Shown here in pieces: positions 37,252-49,500 of a stretch of DNA of 64,000 nt. The stretch's first letter is position 1, and each line of letters starts with the position of its first letter. The stretch is taken from assembly GCA_005406025.1 (NCBI GenBank), contig BGZK01001021.1, forward strand, positions 162,829-226,828. The letters are read 5' to 3'. Below the pieces are notes generated by a model. That model saw only the letters and a list, made by a program, of their open reading frames with translations. It made no database searches and was not told where the DNA came from. This DNA is from Eumeta japonica. Taxonomy: Eukaryota > Arthropoda > Insecta > Lepidoptera > Psychidae. The position numbers were made by a program, and so were the translations under genes.

Positions 37252-37900
37252 GAAGTGAAACTTCTTTATGACATCATTTTTCGAAAAATGATTTACTATT
37301 TACAACTTCACAGAAATTGGTTGAATAAAGCTAAATTAGATAAAGTTTATGCAAAAGGCTTTTATTGTCATAGACATGGATACAAATAACTTTATAAATT
37401 TTTTTTCGCTAATCACTTAATTGAAATATTATTTATCACGTCACTACTGAGTTTCAGAAATAAAAATGTAGTTTCATGTAGGAGACTTGGTAATGGTATA
37501 TGTACCTAGAAGGGTGATAGGTAAAACTTTTCAATTAATGCGATGTTATAAAGGGCCATATAGAATTGTAGGAAAATTATCGAACGCTACATATAAAATC
37601 GAGTCACTCAATGAAAGAATGTGAGATATAGTTCATGTATGTCGGTTGAAAAGGTTTCAACTTAGATGATAGGAAGATGTAATATATACAAACTGTAAAT
37701 AGATCTAGGGTGTTGACAGAAAGTATATGTGACAGGTGGCCTTAGTAATAATTATGTTTATGCCACGATGACATTAATAACATTGAATAAATATGGCGCG
37801 TAACGGAAAAATGTTACCCAGAAATAAACATGGCGCGTAACAGAAAAACGTTACATTGCTATAAAATTTCTCCCATACACCGATAAAGAAGTTTCACTTC
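37252..37900. mobile_element. Foldback/MITE-like element nested in the mariner
   Basis: A perfect 18-bp inverted repeat (GAAGTGAAACTTCTTTAT at 37252-37269, its complement at 37883-37900) bounds 649 bp. It interrupts the M3 mariner and itself contains a Gypsy integrase tail. Confidence 0.6.
37481..37669 (+). pseudogene. Gypsy/Ty3 integrase C-terminus (GPY/F) relic
   Basis: Reads GDLVMVYVPRRVIGKTFQL then YKGPYRIVGKLSNATYKIE and, after one in-frame TGA, DIVHVCRLKRFQLR. This is the GPY/F module closing the integrase of Gypsy-type LTR retrotransposons. Just downstream, AT-rich sequence with two copies of ATGGCGCGTAAC may be LTR remnant. Confidence 0.75.
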
Positions 37901-38463
37901 AAAAAAAAATTTCAGCCTGGTTTGTTTTCGTGCATTCTGAGGGTCAGCGCGGGGATAATTTTTTCATTCCCATATGTTAGTGCAAAATTTATGCACACTA
38001 CCAGTCTAAATCATTGTTTCTTCGGCTATGAAATATACCGTGACACGACGATATGTTGAAACAATTCTTTCGACTATCTTACCATTTCTCCGGTCACTAC
38101 CGTTGTTGAGCGACGGCAGCGAGGGTGGTCTTTGATGTATGTTCTTCCATGTTTAATTTCGACGCACCATTTTACGACCAACTGTAAAATACGGTGGAGC
38201 ATTGGTCCTAAAGTTCTGTAATGAAATTTTTCCAGCACATATACCCACCTAATAATCGTGCTCCATTCAATTTCTTTTTTTTCATTTTCAACAACACGCT
38301 ACGACAGACTGCAATCAAAAGACTTCCATTTATAAAAAAAGATATTCAAATTATTTCCTTTTTAAAAATTTAATCAATATCCAGCTTCACCAGCCAGTAT
38401 TTACTTTTTTTTTGGTTCCAAAGAGTTGGTACCTCATTCTCACTTTATAAAGAACGCTCCTTA

Positions 38464-40790
38464 TATTATACACTAATGAGAATTTAATTTTTTTTTTTTA
38501 TTTTCAAGTGTTACGCATGCGATACGATTCGTTTTACAAAGCAAAAAAAAAGTAATCACTTTTTGTGTTTCTCGCCCTTCATATTTACGTTGAATCTGGT
38601 TCATTTTCTAAGTACAAAACCGTAAACAGTTTTGTTGTATATTCGTAACTATGTAGTCATCACGTCACAGACTAAGTTCTCAAACACTTTTATTATGCGA
38701 CAGAATTAAATTTATGAACTACCTAAAAGTATGGCGGTGTGGAGAGTCGCAAAACTGGTAATAAAATGTAATTATTTTCATTTATATTCCCACTTTTAAT
38801 GTTAATGAATTAAAAATAAAAATAATGCATTTTGTTAGGTTCTGATAAGTTTGCTAAAAAAATTTAGAAACGCAGTCTATTCTGTAATATGGCCTAAATT
38901 GCACTTATTTCATTTTTATCTTAATAAATATTGCATACAAACACAGTTATCCGGAATAACCAAGGTATGGTTATAACATGCGAAAGCAGCTGATGGTGAC
39001 TGTTTTGGATTTTGTCTGTTTTGAGGAACTCTACGCAATATATCAGCGCTACCTAAGCGCATAATTCTTGTATTTTTAGTCAATTAAATTTATATACACG
39101 AGTATGTGTTCGTGCGTGCATGTGTGTGCGTATTAGAAAAAAAAAATTATCTTGTTATTCAAATTTCTTTTTATGAAACTAACTACTGTGAATAAAAGTT
39201 AAAACAAAAGCGAAAGAGGAAGAGAGAAAAATCATACGAAAAGGAGAAAGATACTAAAAAACTAAGACATCAAACCAGTTAAGCGCGGCAGACACGGTGG
39301 CTATTGGGATGCAAATGTAAGATAATTTTGGCATATCCTTCATTATAATCATTGTTCAAAGAGCCAGGTAAGAGAACTGTAATATACATTTACATCCCAG
39401 CGTTATCGAGATTAGCGCTGGGATATGCGAACCGAACCGACATATTTTACTCCTTAAACATACCCCATACGCGACGGCTCACGCGCCCCATTTCCAGCAA
39501 GTGTATGGTTGCTCTTGCTCCACACGAACGCCGTCACCACGCAACTCTATGCTATTATGAATCATTTAATCGAAAATGTACATAAATATAAACTCGTATT
39601 GGCAAACCGATTTAGAGGATTACGAATATATCAAATATTATTTGTGATCCATAGAGTGCAAAGCAAAAGAATCACATCTTGTCTTTCAGAATGACCGAAG
39701 CTAGCATACGGAGCTGCTTATAACACAACCAGGTTTGCAAGTAATACAAAAACATACAGAATCTCAAAATAACTATATTTATAGCTTGGGGCTAACCAAC
39801 GACGTTACACAACAATAAAGTACAGTCTTAAAAATTTCATGAATTATAAGTACATATGTTAAAAGAAATAAAATAACATTTTGAGCGAAGCAAATAATCG
39901 ATCCTTTCACATCATAATATACAAAACTATAAAATAGCCACTAAATATCAGCAATATAAACTTTTACAGTACTTCAATCTTGAGAAATTGACATTTTTAA
40001 TGAGATTGTCATGACATCTATATGAAAAATGTAATACATAAAAAATATTTACATTCATTCTTGTCAATAGAAAGTCCTTTTTGATGTCTTATTAATACAT
40101 TATAGTGAACACGTTAAATTAAATTCTTTAAATAAAGGATGCGCGGCTCACAATTCGGAGTTACTTACTAAGGACCACAATACACTTTCGAGAGTCAAAT
40201 ACACCCCCCTCTACACAACAGCTCTCGGGAACTGCATATTTTACAGAGAGTTTTCAAAATAATGTAAAATTTTATAATTTTTAATAATTTCGATCCACCA
40301 ATTGTCTATTGCTAGTTTCCATTTGATATTTAGTGGCTATTTCATCAACCACACATTGTAATTAATATGCACTCTTGGTGTATTAGCGTTATATACAAAT
40401 GACAATATTTATCTAAATGGACGAACATGATATGACAGGAGAAAATAAAAATGACATCATCACAACGCATTCTTATTATACAATACCATATGTGAAAAAA
40501 ATATTTAAATATTATTATGACGTTTCACATAGATATCGTAATAATTGACAAAAGAAATATGTATTTACCCATTACTTTTAAAATTTTGATTCATCAATGT
40601 ACCCGTTCAGGATTCTAGTATACATTTCTTTCGCAATGTTTATAGAAAAATATTAATATTTTGAATGTGTCGATGTTTCATACCTTAAATGTAAAAACTA
40701 ACAAAACACATGTTAAATATCGTGATATCAGTATATGACAACGGTCATTCGAGAAAACAAAAGTGTTTAAAGAAATATTATCACAAAAAA
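38464..40790. other. Intergenic AT-rich sequence
   Basis: No gene, recognisable repeat or RNA gene is visible. It separates the transposon cluster from the presumed 3' end of the MARCH gene. Confidence 0.5.
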
Positions 40791-40791
40791 C

Positions 40792-40797
40792 TTTATT
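40792..40797 (-). terminator. Possible polyadenylation signal for the MARCH gene
   Basis: On the minus strand GTGAATAAAG lies about 2.15 kb beyond the stop. Other AATAAA copies are closer (for example near 41506), so the actual site is uncertain. Confidence 0.25.
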
Positions 40798-42952
40798 CAC
40801 ATTGTAATTTTATAGTTAATACATAATATTATAGTTCAATAAAAATTACAATATTCTGGTGGAACTCACATTCACCATTTCTGTAGGACCAATTTATGAG
40901 ACAGACACTCATAAGCAACACTCGATCTAACTCCAAATGAGAGACAATTCTGTTTGTAAGAACTAACATTCCAACTTGAAATAAATATATAAGATGGAAT
41001 ACAATCACCGAGAGACTTGCATAAAAGCAAAGAAATTTACATACTATGGTAAATTTTGATTAGCACCAAATATCAAACCTAATTTGTAACTACTTAAAAT
41101 CTAAACATACTTCAATCATTCTTTGTCTTTCGACACGGGCCTGGAAAGAAAAAAAGAGACATATTACTTCACCAAAAACATATGTAAAATCATAAAACCA
41201 AAATGCATAGAGTACTACAATAACGCTTGTCACAAACGCATCCGTCAAGTCTCACAATTGGCCACCGATACGCAACGGCGTGATGGGCTAAAACACATAA
41301 AACACATATTAGGCGGCCATTTGCAAGTTTAACTCGACGTAAGACGAGCTTACATTTGTCCTCTTTTTTTTTCTGACCCGTGCGCCTTTCTATTAAAATC
41401 ACACGAAAATAGTGTGTATCGAAGATTACCATTCCATATATACAAAAATTTTAAAATATACACAGATGAACAGAACAGAGTGCAATTACATTTCAATGGT
41501 GCACATATTTTATTAATAATAGCACACATTTAAACAATTTACACATTAATCTATATGATCACATAAAACACAGAAATTAGATGTTATTAAAAATATATTC
41601 AATTTTGTACCAACTTCTTAAATGTACACTAATGCTAAGTTAAATATTCAATAATGACCCCTAGCATATTATTGCATTTAGCTGTTGCATTATGAAGCAG
41701 CTACAACACCAACATTCAAACGTTATATGAACTAGGAATTATCAACGAATATTACACTACGCATTAATTCTCCAATTGATAAGTTGAAATGCATGTTAAA
41801 TGCAATATTTACATTTGAATGAAATTGGCCTTTTCATTTATTTGAGCTTCCACTGGCATCACCTACCAGAACATAATTTCAGAAAGCTGTGCAACCAACT
41901 TTTTGCCAGTAATTTATTCTAAAAATGATGAGAGCAAGAATAAATCAATGACAGATTGTGAGAGATCCTAAAATAGTTATTTTTTTTTTTAAAGCGACGC
42001 GAAAGTTGATAAACAAATTAATATGACGCTCAATTATTAGTCTTGAATTGAATTCAGCGCACATCAAAAAGAAATGTGCTGCTTGCATTTTAGAATGATA
42101 GGCGGCTTCGACATAGAAATAACAGCACAAATGACACTTTCCATTCGCGCAATTAGAGAACTTCCGCGACACGATATCTCTGGCCTTAACCCACAATCCG
42201 ACAAGTTACAGACTCCATTATGCTTGCATTCGTACACATTCTAATAGCATCAAAATGGTATACAACTACAAACATTAAAAAATGATGCATTGAGGTATAT
42301 CATTTCCACTATATTGCTATTAGAAGTCGAGCATAAACTATGTAAGGTTAAAACTATTTACACAGTCCACGACTTTTATATACATATAACATTTCACACA
42401 CTTGATTTTGGTGATAAAATTTTTCATGCTAGTTTCACTATGATCTCGTGTTTTTTGTTAGTCCGGCAATGCCTCCGGCACATACTATATTTTGTATCGC
42501 ACTAGACTATTTTAATGCATGGAGAGCTTGAACTCTAACTATCTCAAACGCCGCCACGCAAATTCGTTCTTTCAATTGTAAATATTAAGTTCGAAAAGAA
42601 ATTTCTCTTATGGCATTTTATAACAAAAAGGTAAGATTTTATCAAGTAACAGTTGATGGATAAAATGAGTCTGCATTTCAAAAATACTAATTGAGGCTAA
42701 ATTAGAAAAAGGATTTATAAGAGCTAATTGACACAAAAAAACGCTGGCAAAAATTTTATAGTTCCTTGAAGACATAAGTCGAGATCTACAATTTGCGCTC
42801 AAAGGTAAAGCTACTGAAATAGCTGAAATTAAATCGGTGCGTCGTCATAAGATAGAATAATTAACTACTGTTCAATGAAGCCGTTAATATATAGTGGGAT
42901 CGGGATAGAGTAGTAGTGTAGGGCGGAGCGCGTGCGGCGGTGGCGGCGGGCC
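40798..42952 (-). other. Probable 3' UTR of the MARCH gene
   Basis: AT-rich sequence beyond the minus-strand stop at 42953 with no supported exon or transposon. It is assigned as 3' UTR by position only. Confidence 0.4.
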
Positions 42953-43514
42953 TCAGGAGGGATGCGGATGAGCGCGGGGCGCAGCCGCGGGTAGCAAACT
43001 CTCGCGACTGGCACGCAGGTTGGGAAGCGAGCGCGCGGTGCGGTTGTCGCGTGCGTCTAACGCCAACACTTCACGAATATTGGCCTCGAGCGGGTCGAGC
43101 ACGCTAATGTGATAGACACCGGCGGTGGCCTGGGACGTCGGCCCGGCCGCCTCCTCGACGAGTGCCGCGTGTGCGTGCAAGCGCTGAGACGCGTGCGGCG
43201 TAGGCGCCGACGCGGATTCGGATGCGGCGAGCCGCGTGTCCGAGTAGCGACGCTCGTCGACACGATGCAAATCGGGCGGCGGCAGGGCAGAGAGGCGGCG
43301 GTGCGGGTTGCCGCGATAAGTCTCGAAGCCGCCGCTTTCATCCTCCTCGTGGAAAGCGGCGGGCGGCGGCGGCGGCTCGATGTTGGCCACGACTTGCCCG
43401 CGCGCCGCGCCACCTGCACACCCACCGACAGCACGCTTGGACCGCACGCGCGTCAGTATAGGCGATGCCACCGACATAGGTACTTTCTCTGGTGCGTTTT
43501 GAATCAACAGGATC
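42953..43514 (-). CDS. MARCHF8: MARCH exon 5, cytoplasmic C-terminal tail
   Basis: Acceptor ATCTTCAG joins AG|G to give R, then [15 protein letters not shown], continuing the conserved post-membrane segment. The rest is GC-rich and disordered: [24 protein letters not shown] and, near the end, [16 protein letters not shown] and [16 protein letters not shown], then TGA. GC content far exceeds the flanks, and a long antisense frame here is a by-product. Confidence 0.92.
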
Positions 43515-46500
43515 CTGAAGATTTTTAAATTGTATTAATAAAAGGGAGACACATAAGCATAATCATACCCAGCAATACAATATTTTTTTTGTATGGCTAT
43601 ATTAAGTGTCTAATCTAAATATTTGGATTTCACATATGACTTTTTTAAGATAACAAAGGTACAATTTAAAGTATACAATTTAATGACTGTGGAAGACACA
43701 CAAATCACCTCGAAAAAAATGTTATTTAATGGTGAGATAAAGGTCAAGGCAAACTAGTATATTTTATTAAAATACACTACATTGTAGTTTTGTAGTCTAG
43801 ACCCAAAAAAAGAAAAGTATTGTGGGGCACCCAGTTGGGATGAAGTTCCCATCGCTTTATATCATATCAAATAACTGGAACAGAGAAATTCATTAACGAA
43901 TTTTGAGAGTAATTGAATGAAAAATACAAAATAATATCTTACAAAAATGTTCATTTACTTAAAATTGGATATATAAAATAGTGAATCATAAGGTGCTAAA
44001 CACAAAATAAAGCACTAAACAGTGCCATCCTTTTAAGTTTGTAAAGTTGCACTATTATTATTATAGTAATTTTTGAAATTGATAATAGTTATTATTTTTA
44101 TATTAATTAAGTCAGAGAAAAAGTTTTTGCATATGCTATAAAAGTTGCAGTAAAATCACTTTTGTTATGCTGTTTGAATCTGACTAGTTTTAATAGCATT
44201 GATTAGATGACATTTTAAAAAAGAAAAATATAAATTAAAAATGGTGTCCTGTCAGTTTTCTCTTCTTTTTCTGTCCACCAAAATGAGTGAATCTAATGTA
44301 GAAATTCGATACATGTTGAAGTTTTATTACAAAAAAAAAAAAAGAAAAATACCATTTAACCACAAAAAAAAATTGTGACGTTTACGGACCTAATGGAGTG
44401 TCGGTAAGAGTAGCACAAAACTGGTTCAAGCATTTTCAGTTCAGTTATTTTGATTTCAAAATTGGACTTCACTCTGGTTAAACCTTTATGGATAGTCAAT
44501 GCCATTTTGGAAAAAGTAGAGCAAGATCGGCATATTAGTTCTTACAACATAGCCAAAGAGCTGGGGATTGACCACAAAACAATTTTGATTCATTTGGAAA
44601 AAGTTGAATGTGCAAAAAGTTCAATAATTGGGGCCGGCCCACAGGAACTCACTAAAAGAAATCTAATAATGTGTGATGTGTACTCATTTGCGATTCTCTA
44701 TTGAAACGTAATGAAACTGAACCGTTTTCAAAGATTGTTCACTGGTGATGATAAATGTTTTACCTACAACAAGAATGTGTGGAAAAGATCATAATCAAAA
44801 GACAAGCAAGCTCACAGGCTATAGCGAAATTTGGATTAACTCGTAATAAGTTTATGGTGAGATCAGAAGGACATTATTCATTAAGAGCTTTTACCGCAAG
44901 GCAAAAACCACCAATCCAAATCTTTATTGCCAATAGCTGATGAGACTCGAGCAAGAAGTAGAAAAAACACGGCCGGAATTTATAAACAGAAAGGGTGTGG
45001 TTTTTCACCATAATAATGCCAGACCACACACATCTTTAGCTCTCAACAAACATTGAGAGTTTGGTTGGGAAGTGTTAATGCATCCACCATAAAACCCGGA
45101 TGTGGTACCCTCAGATTTTCATCTGTTTCGGTTTCTTCAGAATTCTTAAGGTAGTCTTAAGTTAACATTAAGAGAGAATTGTCAAAACTACTTGTCACAA
45201 TTATTTGATGAGAAGTCCCAAAATTTCTACAGCAATGGGACTATGTCACTACCTACAAAATAGCATATATAAATATATTATAAATAAGAAAAATCTTGAA
45301 TTTGTATATAAAATACAAAAAAAATTTTCCCCGTACTTATATATAAAATGAATTTGTTCCTTCCGAATTGACTGACTTCAAAATTGAAAACTCAAATCGA
45401 AAAATATCATAAAGAAATTACCTCAATGACATTATTATGCATTGCGAATACATGAACATAATAATAGACAAATATTTTTACTAAAATGTTCAAAAGCGAA
45501 ATTAACGCCGCGCCGTTCGCGGCTGCCATCATATTTGCGTATTTAACTAGCGTCCGTTTGAGAGAGAAAGAGACGCTAAGAATTAAATGAAAGGTCCACA
45601 ACTCTTTCAAGATAATCCTGCCAATGAATGCCACCTCCAAGCCACGTTAAGGAACTTTGTTCCAATAAAGTTTAAAATGAAATTTCAATCTGATTTGAAA
45701 CCATTCTGAGATTTTTAGAATAGTTTCAAATCAAATCCAATTCGAAATCGGTTATGGTTTACTGTAGCTACCAAATTTGTACTTGAATTCTTAAGTAAGA
45801 TCATTTTATTTTCTAACTAGCAGTTATGGGACCACATTATTTAGTTTCTATTGCAACTGGATAACAAAATTTATTACATAATAAATACCTATTGTGAGCA
45901 CGCCATCTGTTGCAAAGATGCAGGTACTGCCGGCATTGAATGTACATGAACACAGCGCCGCCCGTGAACCCCACCGCCACCACTACGAGCTTCGTCCAAA
46001 ATGGCCATGCTGTAACAACAAAGTACACAGATAGCATTGTTAATAGAGAAATAATTATATTTATAAAACTGAAATATATGTCATTATGAAACAATACATT
46101 CATGCATTTCAAACTTTACGCAGATATCTTTACAAGTTCACAAAAAAAGGAATTCATTCACTTAAACAGACATCACAGTAGCAACAAGCATTATTTTATT
46201 ATGTTGAAAACCATTTGACCAGTCATTCTTCTTGCTGTATAAAATGGAGCCAAAATTGCATAAGTTAATTTTTTTTTTTTCGAATATTTAAATATTCAAA
46301 CGTATTTGGATTATATTGATTCATAATTATAGTCTACTCAATTCACTAGACATATGCGGAATGTATATCAATTAAGTGTGTAAGTAATTACATCACTGTT
46401 ATATTAAAGAATAGAATATTAATTGTTCTAACAAATTTGGAAGATTCATGCAAGATACGACTAATTTCAATAATGCATACATTTGATTTATGCCACTGCT

Positions 46501-49500
46501 GGGGTCCCATCTAAGTCTCATATTAAACATGTAAGTACCCTAATATTTATATAAAGCTTGTCAGAATCTTCAATTACTTAAAAAACAAAAATTTTGCCAC
46601 TTACCTTCAGAGATATGGTATTGATATTAGCTAAACATAATGAATGTGAACTTTCAAAAAGTAATAAAATTACATAAACCAACCACCTCACTTATTAATG
46701 CAGTGGTTGATTTATATTGATTGACAAGATATTGATGAGATAGCACTAAAACATGGACATCCTTATTACTTTCAGTGTGATGAAATCATATTTATTTGGG
46801 CACCAATTAAATATAAGTAGGCAAAAACACTAAAGAAACCAATATCAATAAAGCAAGTTCCTATGCTATGAATTACTAAGTATTCTTTAATTATATCTAA
46901 TTGTATGAACACCATTGAGATAACTCTCTAAAGGGCCAATAAATCTAGCATATAAAAGTACGCTATACTTATTACATGTATGTATATGATTTCAAATTAT
47001 TTTTATCTCCAAATATTCCCAAACTAGCAAAATATTTCTATGCTTTGACATATTTTGTACTTTTGCCGGACAACTGACTCAAACATACTTTCTAATGCCG
47101 TGGGAAATTTACCAATGAGCCCCTTGTTGACCTCCTCGACAGCGCGTTCAATGAGCACGAACAGGGACCACATGACGCAGAGTGCGGCCACGCAGTGGAA
47201 TAGCACGGCGCAGCAGAGCCGCCGCCGCTCCACTCCGGACATCTCCAAAAGTCGCCACTGTGGTTGTACAAGTTACATATTCAAAATTTGGTAAAAACGG
47301 ATGATAATCTGTATTATAAGAGTGCCTTATCTATTTTAACATGAAAATCATAAAATTCTAAATCCCACAAAACACAAAATATGAGACTCATATAAGATAT
47401 TTCATAAAATATTTTTGTCACTAATGACTTGAAATTGAAACAATCGAAAATGCATTGTAATCCCAAAGAGGAAATTTTTATTTGTTAATTGCTAAAATCA
47501 AGGTCATATCCAAAATTATCTAATAATTTTAAAACTTTCAGCTTCATGTTGTTTATTTTTTCAAGATTGTTATATGCTGCTATAGTATATCATATATTAT
47601 TATGCTCATTATGTAATATTATGCATATGATGCACGACCTTAGGATAGGCTTCAAATTTTAGAAGAAATCAAGGTCAATGATAACATAAAAGACATTAAT
47701 CTAAATCCACCCATATGAAGTAGTCTAACCTTGGCAAAGGTGGAAAGGATATTTAGCAATTTATCCCGTAAACCAAAAATAACAAAATTTGCATCCATCG
47801 TCCCACAAGAACTGTAATTCAAATGTAATATTTTATGCAACACTAGCATTGCTATATATATATATATTAATTATACTAAATACACTACTGTAAGTTCGGG
47901 AGGCTCAACCTCTAAGGATGGCACGTCCAAAAACCCTTCATAGTACAGCCTACATTATATTAGTGAGCCTTATGCAAAATTTGAAGTTTCTAAACAGCAG
48001 TTTCACCTGTATATTGAATCAGTTAGTTGTGCTTAACCAACTGGTCAAGAGTCGAACTCGCACATAAAGGGTTTCATAGCACAGTACAATATTTAACACT
48101 AACAACAGTGTGCTTCACTCTTTATATAATAACTTTTAAAAACTGTTAAAGGTAAAACCAAACATGTCAAAATATATTGTTTTAACTTCATAATTGGTAG
48201 TTAACTAAGGTAATCTTAAAGATATTGCATTTGTGACATTAAATGAATGTTGCAAATGCCAATATCTATAAGATTATTGATATTTTGTCATTTTAGTTTT
48301 TAACTTCAACAGTGAGCAGTTAACTATTGCAAATGAGAATTTGAAGCACACCATATACATTATAAAACAGTTAAAAACATGTTTTTGTTGTGAAAACCCT
48401 AATAATTTTAACTTTGTTTTATTTTTATTATTTGTTGCTATAATGACCATAGTAGCCACTGTGGGAAAAATTCAAGTGTTTACTTATTATGGTTTGAGAA
48501 ATTCAGTCCTGTGATAAAAGGATGCACAGACACCAGCTTTAGTAATAGGATTTCATTGGCAATCTTTGGTATGGAATCTTAAAATGAAATACAATTTTCC
48601 TTATTATCGCCATTGAGGATTATTATCTCACAATATTTCATTAGTTTCCATTGAAATTAAAGCTACAGACATAAATAAGAGAGGACATTTATAATGGAAC
48701 ATGACTACAAACTTTATAACTTTGTACAACTGTTAACATAAATGATAAATGTATCAGATAACAATTTTACTAATCAATTTTCCTACTATTTCATACATAA
48801 ATGTAGCAAATTACTTTTAAAATAATTAACTTTTGCCATTGGCTTCACCTGCATGAAGCATGGATTGAGATTTTAATCTAAATTAAAACCTCAACTCCAT
48901 TATCTAATTATACCATATATAAGGTTAGGGAAAAGTTTTCATATTTTATATACAAATTCAAGATAATTTTTCATCATATTTTATTTACATTTAATTATAA
49001 CATACACATGCCATTTGTTCAACAACTTGTTGCCATTTTGTAGGTAGTGATATAATACCATTGTAGAAATTTGGGACTTCAAAGTAGTTTTAACAGTCCT
49101 CTCTTGATGTTAACTTAACATTACCTAAAGAATTCTGAAGAGACCGAAACAGGTGAAAATCTAAAGGTGCAAGGTCAGAGCTACATGGTGGATGCACTAA
49201 CACTTCCCAACCAATCTCCCTCAATATTTGCTGAGTAGATAAAAATGTGTGTGGTCTGACATTAGTGTTGTGAAAACCACATCATTTGTGTTGAACAATT
49301 CCAGCCATTTTTTCTCTATTTCTTGCTCGAGTCCCATCAGCTTTTGGCAGTAGAGATCTGAATTAATGGGTTTGCAAAGTTCACAATGAATAATGTCCTC
49401 AATCCCACCATATATATAATGTCAACTTATTGCGAGGTTAATCCGGAAATTCAATTCAATAGAAAATCACAAAGCATACACAATTAATTACATTTCTTTC

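Larger units (their letters stand above)
36521..38461 (-). mobile_element. Mariner (family M3) split by a nested foldback element
   Basis: Flanked by TA, with ends CGAGGGGCGTTCAAAAAGTG and (complement) AGGAGCGTTCTTTATAAAGTG, both leading into GAGAAT. On the minus strand, pieces of transposase appear: LFHRDNASAQ (catalytic Asp motif), then DLAPSDFCLF and LEYLKGQRFED after a frameshift. Extra length over a normal 1.3-kb mariner comes from the insertion around 37252-37900. Confidence 0.75.

Noticed and set aside
43109..43528. 139-codon + strand Arg-rich frame
   Set aside because: Shadow of the GC-rich MARCH last exon on the other strand, which has family similarity and splice support.
45407..45640. 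77-codon minus-strand frame containing a CpG-rich patch
   Set aside because: Lies in the MARCH intron, no motif; the CpG patch looks like a dispersed repeat.
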